A stretch of 64,000 nt of DNA from Euclidia mi (Eukaryota; Arthropoda; Insecta; Lepidoptera; Erebidae): contig OX123190.2 of assembly GCA_944739405.2 (NCBI GenBank), positions 56,935,805 to 56,999,804 on the forward strand. The letters run 5' to 3'. The notes below the pieces were generated by a model, which saw nothing but the letters and a program-made list of their open reading frames with translations, was not told the origin of the DNA and ran no database searches. Below are positions 44,507 to 55,454 of this stretch, in pieces. The position numbers were made by a program, and so were the translations under genes. The stretch's first letter is position 1. Each line of letters begins with the position of its first letter.

Positions 44507-46056
44507 AGAACTCTCTCAGTACTTTACTGGAGGGTTCAAGGTTAGGCTACAGGTTACAGAGAAGTGGTCGGGTCATATCTCACCTGTTATTCATGGATGA
44601 CCTGAAGTTATTTGCCCACTCTGATGCCCAATTCATAGATTTACTAAAAATAACCTAAAACTTTAGTAAGTCAATCAATATGTAGTTCGGTGTGGATAAA
44701 TGTGCTGTCATTCATGTAAAGCAGGAAAGGATGGTGGAATCTGAGGAGATCCAACTCTCAGATTCCATTAACCTAAGAACGCTTCTCTTAACTGATACCT
44801 ATAAGTACTTGGGTATGTCACAGGTTTTAAGTATCAAGGAAGCCGTCATGAAGCAATCGTTGCAAGAGCGTTTCTTTGGCCGCCTGAATAAAGTACTGAA
44901 AAGTCTTTTATCAGGTGGCAACGGTTGGGTGTTGCCACTTCTTGTATACTCCTTTGGCATACTCAAGTGGACTCAGTCTGAATTGGACGCCCTGGACAGA
45001 AGAGTCCGCACATTGTTGACGGCATATCGTAAGCGTCATCCACGTTCATCCTTGATGAGGTTGTACATCCCGCGGAAGGGTGGGGGTCGTGGCTTTCTGA
45101 ATGTCAAGACCCTACACAACCGCGAGGTGTGCAATCTCAGAGAATATTTTCTCCGGGCGAACGTGGACATGCATCGAGATGTTGTCGCAGTGGACAATGG
45201 ACTCACCCCGCTCAAGTTGGCTAAGGAGAACTGGCGCATACCTGTAGTACTCAGTACTGATGATCGCAAGCGTGTATGGCAGAGCAAGGAGCTTCATGGC
45301 AGGTTCCATCGGGCTCTGTATGGACCCGATGTAGACCTATTAGCCTCGGTGAACTGGCTACGCTTCGGTGACCTCTTTGGAGAAACCGAAGGGTTTGTTT
45401 GTGCAATTGCTGACGAAGTTATCAAGACGAATAACTATCGGAAATATATCCTGAGGGATGGCACTACTGATATTTGCCGTGCCTGTCACCAACCTGGTGA
45501 ATCCCTCAGGCATATTGTTTCCGGTTGTTCACGTCTTGTTTACGGCGAGTACTTGCACAGACATAACCAAGTAGCCAGAATCATTCACCAGCAACTTGCT
45601 CTGAAATACAAACTTGTAGACATCGAGGTACCGTACTACAGGTATGTGGCAGAGCCAGTTCTCGAAAATGGCCATCTCACATTGTACTGGGATCGATCTA
45701 TTGTCACAGACAGGACTGTTGTAGCCAACAAACCTGATATTGTGGTGATAGATCGATCAGAGCGCCTCGCAATAATTGTTGATATCACCATTCCCCATGA
45801 CGAGAATCTCGTGAAAGCCGAGAAAGACAAACAGATTAAATATCTGGACTTGGCTCACGAGATTGTCGACATGTGGGATGTGGACTCGGCAATTATTGTG
45901 CCGATAGTTGTAACGGTTAATGGTCTAATAGCCAAGAGCCTCGATAGTCACCTTAAGAGGCTCGCGTTTGGTACTTGGGTCAAGGGTCTGATGCAAAATG
46001 CAGTTCTTCTCGACACGGCACGTATTGTGAGGAAGTTCCTGTCTCTGGAGCCCTAA
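44507..46056 (+). pseudogene. R4/Dong-like LINE, copy A
   Basis: RT homology begins just after the BEL remnant: LLFMDDLKLFAHSD (catalytic MDD motif, 44587-44628). Two in-frame stops follow (44656 and 44683), then 454 codons are open without interruption (44692-46056). This part has the thumb, a CCHC cluster CRACHQPGESLRHIVSGC (Cys262, Cys265, His274, Cys279 of the open frame) and a restriction-like endonuclease with KPDIVV (Asp349), 14 residues, then VDITIP (Asp364) and KYLDLAHEI. This C-terminal endonuclease is the mark of R2/R4-type LINEs, not APE-type ones. The 5' part of RT is truncated. R4/Dong is my best guess for the clade. Confidence 0.85.
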
Positions 46057-46212
46057 CCACCAGCAGCTTGGACCCTGTGCCCGTTCCTGGTGGGATCCCA
46101 CGGTTTTTTTTATATTTTTAAATGTTTTTTTTTGTTAGTGATATATTTAAAAATGTAAATTAAATTTGAGTAATGATGAATAAATGAATAATAATAATTA
46201 TGCATTGATAAG
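46057..46212 (+). other. Copy A 3' UTR and AAT-rich tail
   Basis: Begins CCACCAGCAGCTTGGACCCT, matching the 3' UTR start of copy B, and ends GAATAATAATAATTATGC. Copy B starts immediately after. Confidence 0.7.
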
Positions 46213-47445
46213 GCTGGCATGAAACAGTCGTTGCAGGCGCGTTTCTTTGGCCGCCTGAAGAAAGTTTTAAAAAGCTTTCTTTCGGGCAGCAATAAGGTGC
46301 GTGCCTGTAACGGTTGGGCCATTGCGGTCTTAATGTACTCCTTCGGCATACTCAGATGGACTCAGACGGAATTGGATGCCTTGGATAGAAAAGTTCATTG
46401 TCTAATCACCACATACCGGATGCATCACCCGCGTTCGTCGGTGATGAGATTGTACATCCCGTGGAAGTGCGGGGGTCGTGGCTTCTTAAGTGCCAAGACC
46501 CTCCACAATTGCGAGGTGTGCAATCTCAGATAATACTTTCTCCACACTGCCGCGGGTGTGCACCGAGATGTGGTTGCTGTGGACAGCGGACTTACCCCGC
46601 TGGGTCTGGCCAAAGAGAACTGGCGCAAACCTGCCGTACTTGGTGTAGACGAGCGCAAGCAGGTATGGAAGGGCAAAGAGCTGCATGGACGATTTTACCG
46701 GGCCTTGCATGGGCCCGATGTAGATTTTCCAGCTTCGGTGTCCTGGCAACGTTTTGGCGATCTTTTCGCCGAAACAGAAGGTTTTGTATTTGCAATTATG
46801 GACGAAGTTGTCATGACGAACAACTACCGGAAATATATTCTGAGGGATGGGACAGTTGACATATGTCGGGCATGTCACCAGCCTGGTGAATCGCTCAGAC
46901 ATATAGTATCCGGCTGTTCTCGTTTTGCCAACGGCGAATATTTGCATAGACATAACCAAGTAGCCAGGATTGTCCACCAGCAACTTGCCTTAAAGTACCA
47001 ACTTGTCGACTCCGAAGTACTGTACTACAGGTATGTGCCCGACCCAGTTCTTGAAAATGGTCGTGCTACTCTGTAATGGGATCGGTCTATCATAACTGAC
47101 AGAACTATTGCGGCTAACAAGCCGGACATAGAGGTGATAGACCGATTAGAGCGCCTTGCAATGATCATCGACGTCACCATACCCCATGACGAGAATCTCG
47201 TGAAAGCCGAAAAAGGTAAACAAATTAAGTATTTGGACCTGGCTCACGAGATTGTCGACATGTGGGATGTTGACTCGGCGATCATTGTGCGGATAGTCGT
47301 GACCGTAAATGGTCTTATTGCCAAGAGCCTCGAACACCACCTCAAGAGGCTCTCGTTAGACGGCTGGATCAAGTCCTCTATACAGAAGGCAGTATTTCTG
47401 GACACGACACGCATCGTTCGGAGGTTCCTCTCTCTGGAGCCCTAA
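46213..47445 (+). pseudogene. R4/Dong-like LINE, copy B
   Basis: Aligns with copy A from MKQSLQARFFGRL to FLSLEP, roughly four of five residues identical by eye. It stays in a single reading frame from 46219 to 47445, spoiled by only two nonsense codons (TAA at 46531 and 47074) and no frameshift. The CCHC cluster and restriction-like endonuclease are present (NKPDIEV, IDVTIPHDENL). RT catalytic motifs are absent because of 5' truncation. Its 5' end lies in the AAT-rich tail of copy A. Confidence 0.85.
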
Positions 47446-47524
47446 CCACCGGTAGCTTGGTCCCTGTGCCCGATAACGGTAGGTCTCCGTGGTCCTATTT
47501 TATTTGGTTAATTTTTTTTTGTGA
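47446..47524 (+). other. Copy B 3' UTR
   Basis: CCACCGGTAGCTTGGTCCCT, then a T-rich end; the 3' UTR head resembles copy A. Confidence 0.65.
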
Positions 47525-47840
47525 AGTGATTGATTGAAACTCTTTATTGTACACCAGAAAAACAGAAATATACAAGAATACAGTGATCAAATTATAAACA
47601 ACTTAAAACTAGGTACAAGGGCGGTCTTATCGCAAAATGCAATTTCTTCCAGACAACCAAATGGAATACATAATTGAGTGATTGATAGAATGGGTAGCTA
47701 ATGGTGTACTTAGAAGAATAGTGTATCCTAAAGAGCTCAACAAAACTAAACTAATAAGAATACTGTGTACTTACATAATAATATTACAACATACATAAAT
47801 ATGTACTTTATAAAATATATAAATAGATACTATAAATAAA
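47525..47840 (-). repeat. LINE 3'-end repeat
   Basis: The plus strand starts TTGATTGAAACTCTTTATTG and has GGCGGTCTTATCGCAAAATG and TTCTTCCAGACAACC. Reversed, this is a very common moth LINE 3' end with an AATAAAGAG-type signal. Only 3' UTR is present. Confidence 0.65.
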
Positions 47841-47844
47841 TACA

Positions 47845-48254
47845 TACACACACAACGTCACGCCTTTTATCCCCGAAGGGGTAGGCAGAGGTGTATTTCT
47901 ACACCCACTTTTCGCCAGATACACTTTAGTCCCACGTAATAAGGGGCGAGCTTATTGCCGTACCGGGCACATTTCCAGACTCCGTGCTGCTACTGGGAAT
48001 TTCGTGACAGAAAAACCCAATAACACTGCCCGACCCAGGAATCGAACCCGGGACCTCCCGATCCCACGCGCACATTTATGCCGCGAGACCAACGAGGCAG
48101 TCGTATAGGGTTTGATGTCGAGTTTTCCGTCTCTACGAATTGTATTTGCATCAAGATGGTATTTGCATCGTGTTATCCCTTAGTCGCCTCTTACGACACC
48201 CACGGGAAGATAGGGGGTGGCGACACTTGTATTCTATGCCGTCAACCACACGGC
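47845..48254 (-). repeat. Composite SINE, second copy
   Basis: Same modular design as 27439-27843: GCCGTGTGGTTGACGGCATA head module, B box GGTTCGATTCC, body, and a CTCTGCCTACCCCTTCGGGG tail. It differs by a short insertion near 48140 (GAATTGTATTTGCATCAAGA region). Target duplication is not obvious here. Confidence 0.85.
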
Positions 48255-48258
48255 TGAT

Positions 48259-48285
<27 letters not shown>
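48259..48285. repeat. Poly(A) tract, 27 nt
   Basis: An uninterrupted run of 27 A at the 5' side of the minus-strand SINE. A plus-strand poly(A) here is not the SINE's own tail. Confidence 0.95.
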
Positions 48286-48289
<4 letters not shown>

Positions 48290-48290
<1 letters not shown>

Positions 48291-51274
48291 TAGATATAAA
48301 TACCTATATAAATAGACACCTTAAAAAAATACAATATCAGTGCAAGTTTAAAAGAGTAGTCACGGAAAATCTGCTAAGTAGTGTTTGGTGACAAGTTTCT
48401 TATATAATGTCAACGCTTGAGCCTGTCTTATTGTCTCAGGCAACAAATGCCACAATCGGATAGCCTGGACAGTAAAAGATTTGTCGTAGAAAATCGTAGA
48501 GTATGCAGGAACTTTCAACCTAAGATTCTCCGATGATCTTAAGCACTTTGTATGTGTATCATGGAGGTATTCAAAGCGAGTTTTCAGATACATGGGAAAA
48601 GAAGGGTTGTATAGAATATTATAGAGAAGGCAGAGAATGTGAGTATTCCGGCGAAGGCGGATTGGCAGCCACTTGAGCTTCGTGCGAAATTCAGAGATAT
48701 GATCATATTTGCGTAAACCAAATATGAATCTTATACAGAAATTTTGGAGCCGCTCAAATTTATCAAGCTGATCCTTATTGAGATCGAGATAGCTGGCATT
48801 GGCATAGTCAAGAATGGGAAGAAGAATAGATTGCACAAGTGCAATTTTAGTGGCAGTCGGAAGGAAATTACGAGTCTTCTCAATGATGCTATGGTAGCAA
48901 AAAGTCGTCGGCTGATGTATTGCAGCTGGACGGCCCACGAAAATATTGTGTCTATATGTATATCCCCAGATTCTTAACATCTTTACGAAAAGGAATAGAA
49001 ACACCTGCAAAAGACACCTGGGGAAGCACGGACCAGTTAATCCTAGATATCAGTCTAGAGCTGCCAATAATTATAGCCTGGGTTTTAACAGGATTAACCT
49101 TAAGACCATACGTTTTAGTCCATTCTGATATGGCAACTAGGTCCTGATTAATACTGGCGATGCCTAGAGATAAATTTTCAAGCTTCGCTTGTGAGTAGAT
49201 TTGCAGATCATCTGCATAAAGGTGGTAAGAACTTTAAATAGAATTAGATATTGAATTGATAAAAATGGAGAAGAGCAGAGGAGAGAGAACGCCGCTCTGA
49301 GGTACACCCGCAGAATTGTCGCACCAGGACGAATAAGTTTCATCCAAATGGACACGCTGCCGGCGGCCAAACAGGTAACTACGAAACCAGTCAGTCACGG
49401 ATAGAGATATGCTAAGAGAGCTTAAAATGGCAAGGAGAACATCAAAGTCAACGGTGTTGAAAGCATTGCTGAAATCTAGCAAACAGAGAATTGTGAGCTT
49501 GCCGTCCTCCATACCTGACCTGATATCATCCGTAATATTCACAAGTTGTAGTGGTGCTATGACTAGAACGGAAACCTGATTGAAAAGGATTGAGGATGTC
49601 ATTTTTTATAAGGAATGAGTAAAGTTGGTTACAGATGAGACGTTCAAGGACTTTGGAAAGGAAGGGTAGTATGGATATGGGTCGGAATTCAGAGAAGGAT
49701 ACAGGATTGGATTTTTTAGGTAGTGGAATCACATGAACATACTTTCAAGCTGCAGGAAACACGCCACTGAAAATTGAGGAATTAAATATGTGCGTGATAA
49801 TAGGTAGGATTATATCAAGGATGGCGAGGATCATATTACGGGTGATACCGTCACAACCAACAGCGTTGGAGCTAATAGATAAAATGCTCTTCTTAATATC
49901 ACATGCACTAAACTGACTAAAGACAAAGGGAGTATAATCAGGAGTTGAAAGCGATGAAAGATAATTTATTGTATTAAATTTGGTTGTCCCGTCATAATTG
50001 GACGAAGCAGAGAAGTTCTGGTTAAGCATGTTAATATCAAAATTGTAAGGATTAATATTCTGACTTTGCTTTCCAACCCCTAATGATTTGAGAAATTTCC
50101 ATACTTTCGCAGGATCTCCGTTTTCTACAGAACTGAGGATATGCTATCGTTGTGCATCCCTACACACCCTATTGCAGTGATTTCTGAGTGTTACATATTT
50201 TAATTTATTTACCTCAGTGGGTTTGGATTTTAGTTTTGATTTGGCCGCTGCTTTTTTCTGAATAAGTAGCCTTATTCCCTCAGTAAGCCAAGGATATGGC
50301 GCATGCTTTAATTTTATAGCGCGAACAGGCGCATGGGCATCTTAGAGGTCAATAAGATTTCTCTCAAATAATTCAATTTTACGGTTATCAGCATCTAGTA
50401 ATGGTTTCCAATCAATTGCCTTAGCATCATCAATGAGATCATCAGTATTCATACCACTAAAATTGCGAAGCAAGAGAGTTCTAGACTTTGCCTTGGGGGG
50501 ACGAATTTTATAGGAGAGATAAATCAAGTCGTGATAGGAAAAAGCATCTGCACTACATTGGCCATGTGTAGTGACACGGTCAAGAGATGAGACAAGAATG
50601 AGGTCTAAAAGTGAAGGTGTAGAATTTGGGAAGTGATGAGTAGCATTCAAAGTAAGTATATGCAGATTAGTGGAGACAGCAATAGAAGAGAGAGAAAAGG
50701 AACGTTAGTCGTTTTTAAGAAGACAGGTGTTAAAGTCACCCATAATTATGGTTTGACTGTAAAAGAGGGATAGATTAAGTAAGAGATTCTCAAAGGACGA
50801 AAAGAAATCAACACGCAAGGACGGACAATAGAAAACACCAAGGAGAATTTTTGTATGGTGCAGCTCGACTTCCAAGAAGAGATGTTCACCGGCATTGGGT
50901 GGAGGCGGTTGTGAAGACATGTTTAATATTGAATAAGCAATATATGAACGGAGGTAAATGGCAACACCACCGCCACCACTCCAAGTCCGGTCATTCTTAA
51001 TAAGCTGGAAGCCAGGCAGAGTATACGAAGCCGAAGGAATACATGGCTTAAGCCATGATTCAGAGACTAGAATAGCATGGATGTTCTTACAGTCAAAACT
51101 AGCCAGCATATCTGGGAAATGGGCGGGAATACTCTGTTCATTAATATGGACCACATTAAAGTCTATCGAAACACCAGAGAACAAAGATTGTAAGTTGTCT
51201 ACCAAAGATGGAACACTAATGTAACTGTCATTGTCACTACTAGCAGAAAAGAAATCGTCACTGTCACTATCCAT
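48290..51274 (-). pseudogene. L2/CR1-like LINE ORF2, nearly full length
   Basis: The minus strand starts MDSDSDDFFSASSD at 51274. The endonuclease reads VVHINEQSIPAHFPDMLASF, LVSESWLKP, GGGGVAIYLRS and IIMGDFNTCL; RT reads PLPKKSNPVSFSEFRPISI, DFSNAFNTVDFDVLLAIL, GVPQSGVLSPLLFS and a YADD-containing FMQMICKS region (frame-shifted, near 49213). The C-terminus is KTRNFLPTATKIALVQSI to LWHLLPETIR, ending at 48360. In-frame stops occur near 50705, 50342, 50143 and 49745; frameshifts lie near 49550 and 49234. The domain order EN-RT is normal and the length (about 970 codons) is right for the family. ORF1 is not seen upstream. Confidence 0.85.
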
Positions 51275-51619
51275 GCAGTAATTATTAACATATATATATA
51301 ATATATAAATAAATAATAATAATATATAAATAATACTTTATCTTGTTTATTCAGTACTAATATTTAACACTATTCAACAAAGCCCACCTGCCAGTTTATA
51401 ATAGCAATATAAATACAATTAATCGCAAAATTCGGCGTATGGAAGAAACGTTTAAACAAAAAGAAGAAATATACACAATATTAACTAAATCCCAGGTAGA
51501 ATGGCGGTTCAGGTTGTAAAAATGAACAAGGAGAATTTTTAAACTAAATAAATTAAGTAACAACAAAGTTAAATTAAATAAATTGAAGTGATTTAATTGT
51601 ATAAAATTAGATTAATGAG
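51275..51619. other. No gene seen; AT microsatellite-rich
   Basis: ATAT and AAT repeats just upstream of the LINE, then AT-rich sequence. A 5' UTR remnant is possible. Confidence 0.35.
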
Positions 51620-51890
51620 AATGTAAATAAATAATAATAATAATTCTTTATTGATTCCAAAAGTTACAGATACATGGTTATAGGTAAATGATAAAAGAGT
51701 TACATTAAGGTAGGTAAGAATTACAATAAAAGATTAACATAATACTTTTTGAAACCCATTATTGTAGAAATCTATATACAATTTACAATCAATACTAAGT
51801 CATTTATTTGCATTCCATAGTAGTGGTCACGGCAGACTTAGAAGAGAGGAAGAGGGCTCTGCATAAGGGCAATTAGTAAAATGTTATATC
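51620..51890 (-). repeat. LINE 3'-end scrap with AAT tail
   Basis: The plus strand reads AATAATAATAATTCTTTATT then GATTCCAAAAGTTACAGATA; reversed, it ends GGAATCAATAAAGAATTATT, a polyadenylation signal plus AAT tail. Confidence 0.5.
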
Positions 51891-53059
51891 TCCTTTAATT
51901 GTTATTACCTAAATTACTCAAATAATGTTTTGTTTAATATTATACTAGATAATATGAATAATATTATACAGTAGTAACCTCAACTAGCTAAATCATTTGG
52001 AATCTGATATAACATTTAATTGACCTTAATGAAAATAATGTATGCGCATGATTTTCATACTTTTTCTTGTTTCCAAGCCTGACATTAAATGGCTCAATGT
52101 ATAACCATCTATCAGTACCTACTATAAAATCCCTATAAAACAATCACAGCCCATTAAACATAATAATGAATTGTCCTCGGAAAATGAAATCTGTTATTTT
52201 TTGTTGTTACGAGCAGTACGTTACCAACTTACTTAAAAATAAAGAAAATGGCGCGCATATTTTGAAAAATAATATTCAAAATTTTCTTGTACCCACAAAC
52301 CGTAAAGTATGGTTAAAATTCACTTTTCAAAATTACTATTCAGCATACAGAAACCGTTAAATTATACTGAACTCGGCATAGAGACTTGCTCATTTAAATT
52401 GCAATACGTAAAAGCTACGCGAATTCATTAAAGCAAGGGTATGAAAAAAATCAAGAAAGGATAAAGGTAGTAGAGTACATGTGAATAGCGGTGCACCGGT
52501 CGGGGAAGGTTAAAAAATGCAGAAGCTCTTTACTTGAGTAAACATTGCTTTTGTTGGAAGATGCGACGCTGCGGTAGTGTGACATGCAGATATATATTAA
52601 TTTTTACGTGATCCTTATCTTACCTGCTTTTTGAATGTAAGTTGCAATGGCTGTGTGTGTTCGAGCTAAGAATGCACGTATTTTCTTTTGGGTGTTATTC
52701 AAGATGTCATAGGAGTTTCAGTGACTTATTGTACGTATAAATATGTGGATAAATTTATTCAAGACAGTGAAACTTGTTCAGTATTTTTTGTGCGGTCAGA
52801 GATAGTAGAGATAGATGATAATCCTATTCAAGAGGTAGGTTAGCAAATTATTCTGTAATCTAAGAGGCATTAAAAAGAAAGAACTCGGTAAAATTTTGTT
52901 TAGTACTAAAATAATATTAAAAAATTAATATACTTAATTATAGTTTTAAGTATAAAATAAAATCCTAATTATGCTAGAAACAACATTTAAGCGCCAATAC
53001 GTGGTAATATAATTCACGGTAGACCTCGCCAAAAAGAGACAAAACATAGAACAGTACTA
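51891..53059. other. No gene seen
   Basis: AT-rich; the 64-codon frame at 52166 has no known domain. Confidence 0.45.
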
Positions 53060-53210
53060 CATACATATATACATAGACTCACGCCTGTTTCCCGAAGGGG
53101 TAGGCAGAGAGTACGGAAAGCCGTTTGCAACGATCCTGACATACCTCTCTTGCTTCATTCACTTCCATCAAGTTTCTCATGCATGCTCTTCTGTTTAGGG
53201 TACTTCTGAC
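53060..53210 (-). pseudogene. RTE-like LINE 3' end (outer element, part 1)
   Basis: Minus strand: codons matching the family C-terminus, then CCTACCCCTTCGGGAAACAG and a TATG-type tail near 53065. It continues at 54425 after the hAT insertion. Confidence 0.85.
53203..53210. repeat. hAT target duplication, left
   Basis: CTTCTGAC, repeated exactly at 54417-54424. Confidence 0.92.
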
Positions 53211-54416
53211 CAGAGGCGGCTCGTGAAGGATTATATTGGGTGTTCACTAAAAAAGAAGATGAAACTGCTTACAATTTATTTTGTGAATGCTTTTACAATT
53301 AACAGTAAGATGTGCTAAATCATCGATACCTACCTGAACCGTCCACGCAGTATCAACTACAGCGCCACTAAACAAAATACCTACACGGAAAAGAAAACGG
53401 CTTCTTACTTCCTTCGCATTTTCGCAACCACATAACCAAAGCGTTTTATCATATTGGTCTTTTTTTAAGTATTTTCACAGTTTTTTATAAAGTTCTAACT
53501 ATCTATCTATATCGTCATGCCTGTCTCCCATTAGGGTAGGCAGAGACTATGGAACGCCACATGCTTCGGTTCAAACATACCTCTTTCGCTTCCTCGACAT
53601 TCATTAACCTCATCATGCATGCGCGTCGGTTATGGGTACTTTTAATTTGGCCCATTTTAGTACGACACCTATTTGATCGGCGTACGTCTGCCTAGGGCGT
53701 CCCCTACCGATATTTCCATTCATTCTCGCACAATACACTCCTTTCGTATTTCTTCTTTCATCTATCCGTTTATAAAGTTTACGCTGTTATATTCCATATT
53801 AGTTACACAATTTAACTGTCTTTCTTAAACATATACACACAATCACATACAATTAACAATATTTTAAACACCAATTCTTTTCTAATTACCAACGCCCTTG
53901 CAGAGAAATGTTTTGCTTTTGTTTACATTCAAATGATACCGGAAAAACACTATTAAAAAAAAACGGCGCATACGTTTTAATTTTTCTTCGTGACAAATGG
54001 TCATATCATTTAGTCGGGTAATATATTCGCGCATGCGCACCTCGTCAAGCTAGCCAGGAGCGGCGCTCCGTATTTGCCTTATTTCTCATACAAATCTTTT
54101 GTCTCACGCGCCCAGCCCATAGAACACTCTCCCTTTCGCACTCATTACATTTCAGTATTAAGCGTTGTACTAAGCTATCGTCAACGAAGAGCGCTGTTAT
54201 GAGCGCTCCACTCAACAAAAATACCTACATATGTATGTATGTTTCAAGAGTGTTGACAAAATTATGATAAACAGTTTTGTAGTCAAATACTTATTTGTAG
54301 ATATGCATTATAGAAAAGAGACTATGTGTGTATTAAAATATTGAGCATGTTTATAGAAAAAGTTTATAATTTTGGGAGTTCACTGCTCCAGCGCTCCTTT
54401 GAACGAGCCGCCACTG
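53211..54416. mobile_element. Non-autonomous hAT element, 1.2 kb
   Basis: The left end reads CAGAGGCGGCTCGTGAAGG; the right end read inward is CAGTGGCGGCTCGTTCAAAG, matching at 14 of the first 16 positions. It is flanked by the 8-bp duplication CTTCTGAC, the hallmark size for hAT. It interrupts the RTE-like LINE, whose two parts rejoin cleanly when the element and one duplicate are removed. No transposase is seen inside, so it depends on one in trans. It carries its own nested LINE scrap. Confidence 0.92.
53505..53770 (-). pseudogene. RTE-like LINE 3' scrap nested in the hAT element
   Basis: The plus strand has GCCTGTCTCCCATTAGGGTA and GGCAGAGACTATGGAACGCC, then sequence matching the reversed C-terminus (ATGCATGCGCGTCGGTTATG, ATCGGCGTACGTCTGCC). 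It is a decayed copy of the same broad family as the outer LINE, about 265 bp. Confidence 0.75.
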
Positions 54417-54424
54417 CTTCTGAC
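54417..54424. repeat. hAT target duplication, right
   Basis: CTTCTGAC, the pair of 53203-53210. Confidence 0.92.
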
Positions 54425-55450
54425 CTGTCCTTTTTTTAGGATGTCTCCAATCTGGTCAAAGAACGTCCGCCTAGGTCTTCCCCTTCGTCATGTCCCATTT
54501 ACACTTGCCTTATATATCTTCTTTGTCAGTCTTTTGTCATCCATCCTCTCCATGTTTCCAAACCATCTTAACATGCATTTCTCGATGCTTGTTACTTCAT
54601 CTTCTTTAACCCAACACCACTTTCTTATCACACAATTCTTTACTCTGTCGGTCAAAGATACACCACACATACTTTTCAGTGCTCTCATTTTTATAGCATT
54701 TATTCCACTTTCAAGTCTCTTCTGCCATACCCAATTTTCACTACCATACATAAGGGTAGGCACTAACACCCCTCTATGCACAGCCAAACGTGACTTTCTG
54801 AACACGTTTTGAATGTTCATAAAGGCCTTCAGAGCTCCATTCACTCTATTACCAGCATTAACTCTTCTTTTAATATCTTCTTCATTCTTACCATCTCTTG
54901 TAAACAATGTTCCTAAATATACAAACTCATTCACTTGCTCCACTTGTTGTCCATCGATCATAACATTACAAGCCGTAACGCATTCCTCCTTTTCAAAACC
55001 CGGTTGGCGCAGTGGTAGTGTAAGCGACTGCCACGCCGAAGGTCGCGGGTTCGATTCCCGCTCAAGTCAGACATTTGTGTGCATGAACATGGATGTTTGT
55101 CTTGGTCTGGGTGTTTCTATGTATGATATGTATGTATTTACAAAAGTATTTATGTATGTTTATCCATTATCTAGTACCCATAGTACAAGCTTCTGCTTAG
55201 TTAGGGACTAGATGGTGTTGTGTGAACGTGATAGAATATTATTATTATTAGAATATTAAAAACCATAACTTTCGTTTTACTTACATTCACTTACATTCAC
55301 TTTCATTCCCTTTCTCTCTAACGCACCATGTATGATTGTTACCATCTCCTGCAACTCCTCCGCTGAAGACGCAAGTATTACCTGATCATCAGCATAAAGG
55401 AGGCATTTGATGAGTAACCCATTCATTCTTAATCCGCAGTCACTATGTTT
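54425..55450 (-). pseudogene. RTE-like LINE (outer element, part 2), split by a SINE
   Basis: The minus strand has LLYADDQVIL-type sequence near 55390, KTKVMVF near 55270, then after the SINE NVMIDGQQVEQVNEFVYLG, NRVNGALKAFMN, LAVHRGVLVPTLMYGSENWV and MLRWFGNMERMDDKRL. The 157-codon piece 54488-54961 is open. It is 5' truncated at about 55450, inside RT. Compared with the 25286 copy it keeps the canonical YGSENWVWQK where that copy has YDIGSLVWQK. Confidence 0.85.
55003..55262 (+). repeat. tRNA-derived SINE (Metulj-like) inside the LINE
   Basis: The head GGTTGGCGCAGTGGTAGTG (A box) and GGTTCGATTCC (B box at about 55044-55054) are followed by a TATGTATG-rich body, CTAGTACCCATAGTACAAGC and an ATT-repeat tail. 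It resembles the SINE called Metulj in butterflies (name from memory). The LINE sequence on both sides is contiguous with a shared AAAA, so the target duplication is short or masked by A residues. Confidence 0.85.
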
Positions 55451-55454
55451 TGAT

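Noticed and set aside
46398..46983. Long alternate frames over R4/Dong copy B
   Set aside because: Both are out of frame with the real coding sequence, which aligns with copy A over its length.
48140..48391. Plus-strand frame with a poly-lysine run
   Set aside because: The lysines come from the 27-nt poly(A) tract and the rest is reversed SINE.
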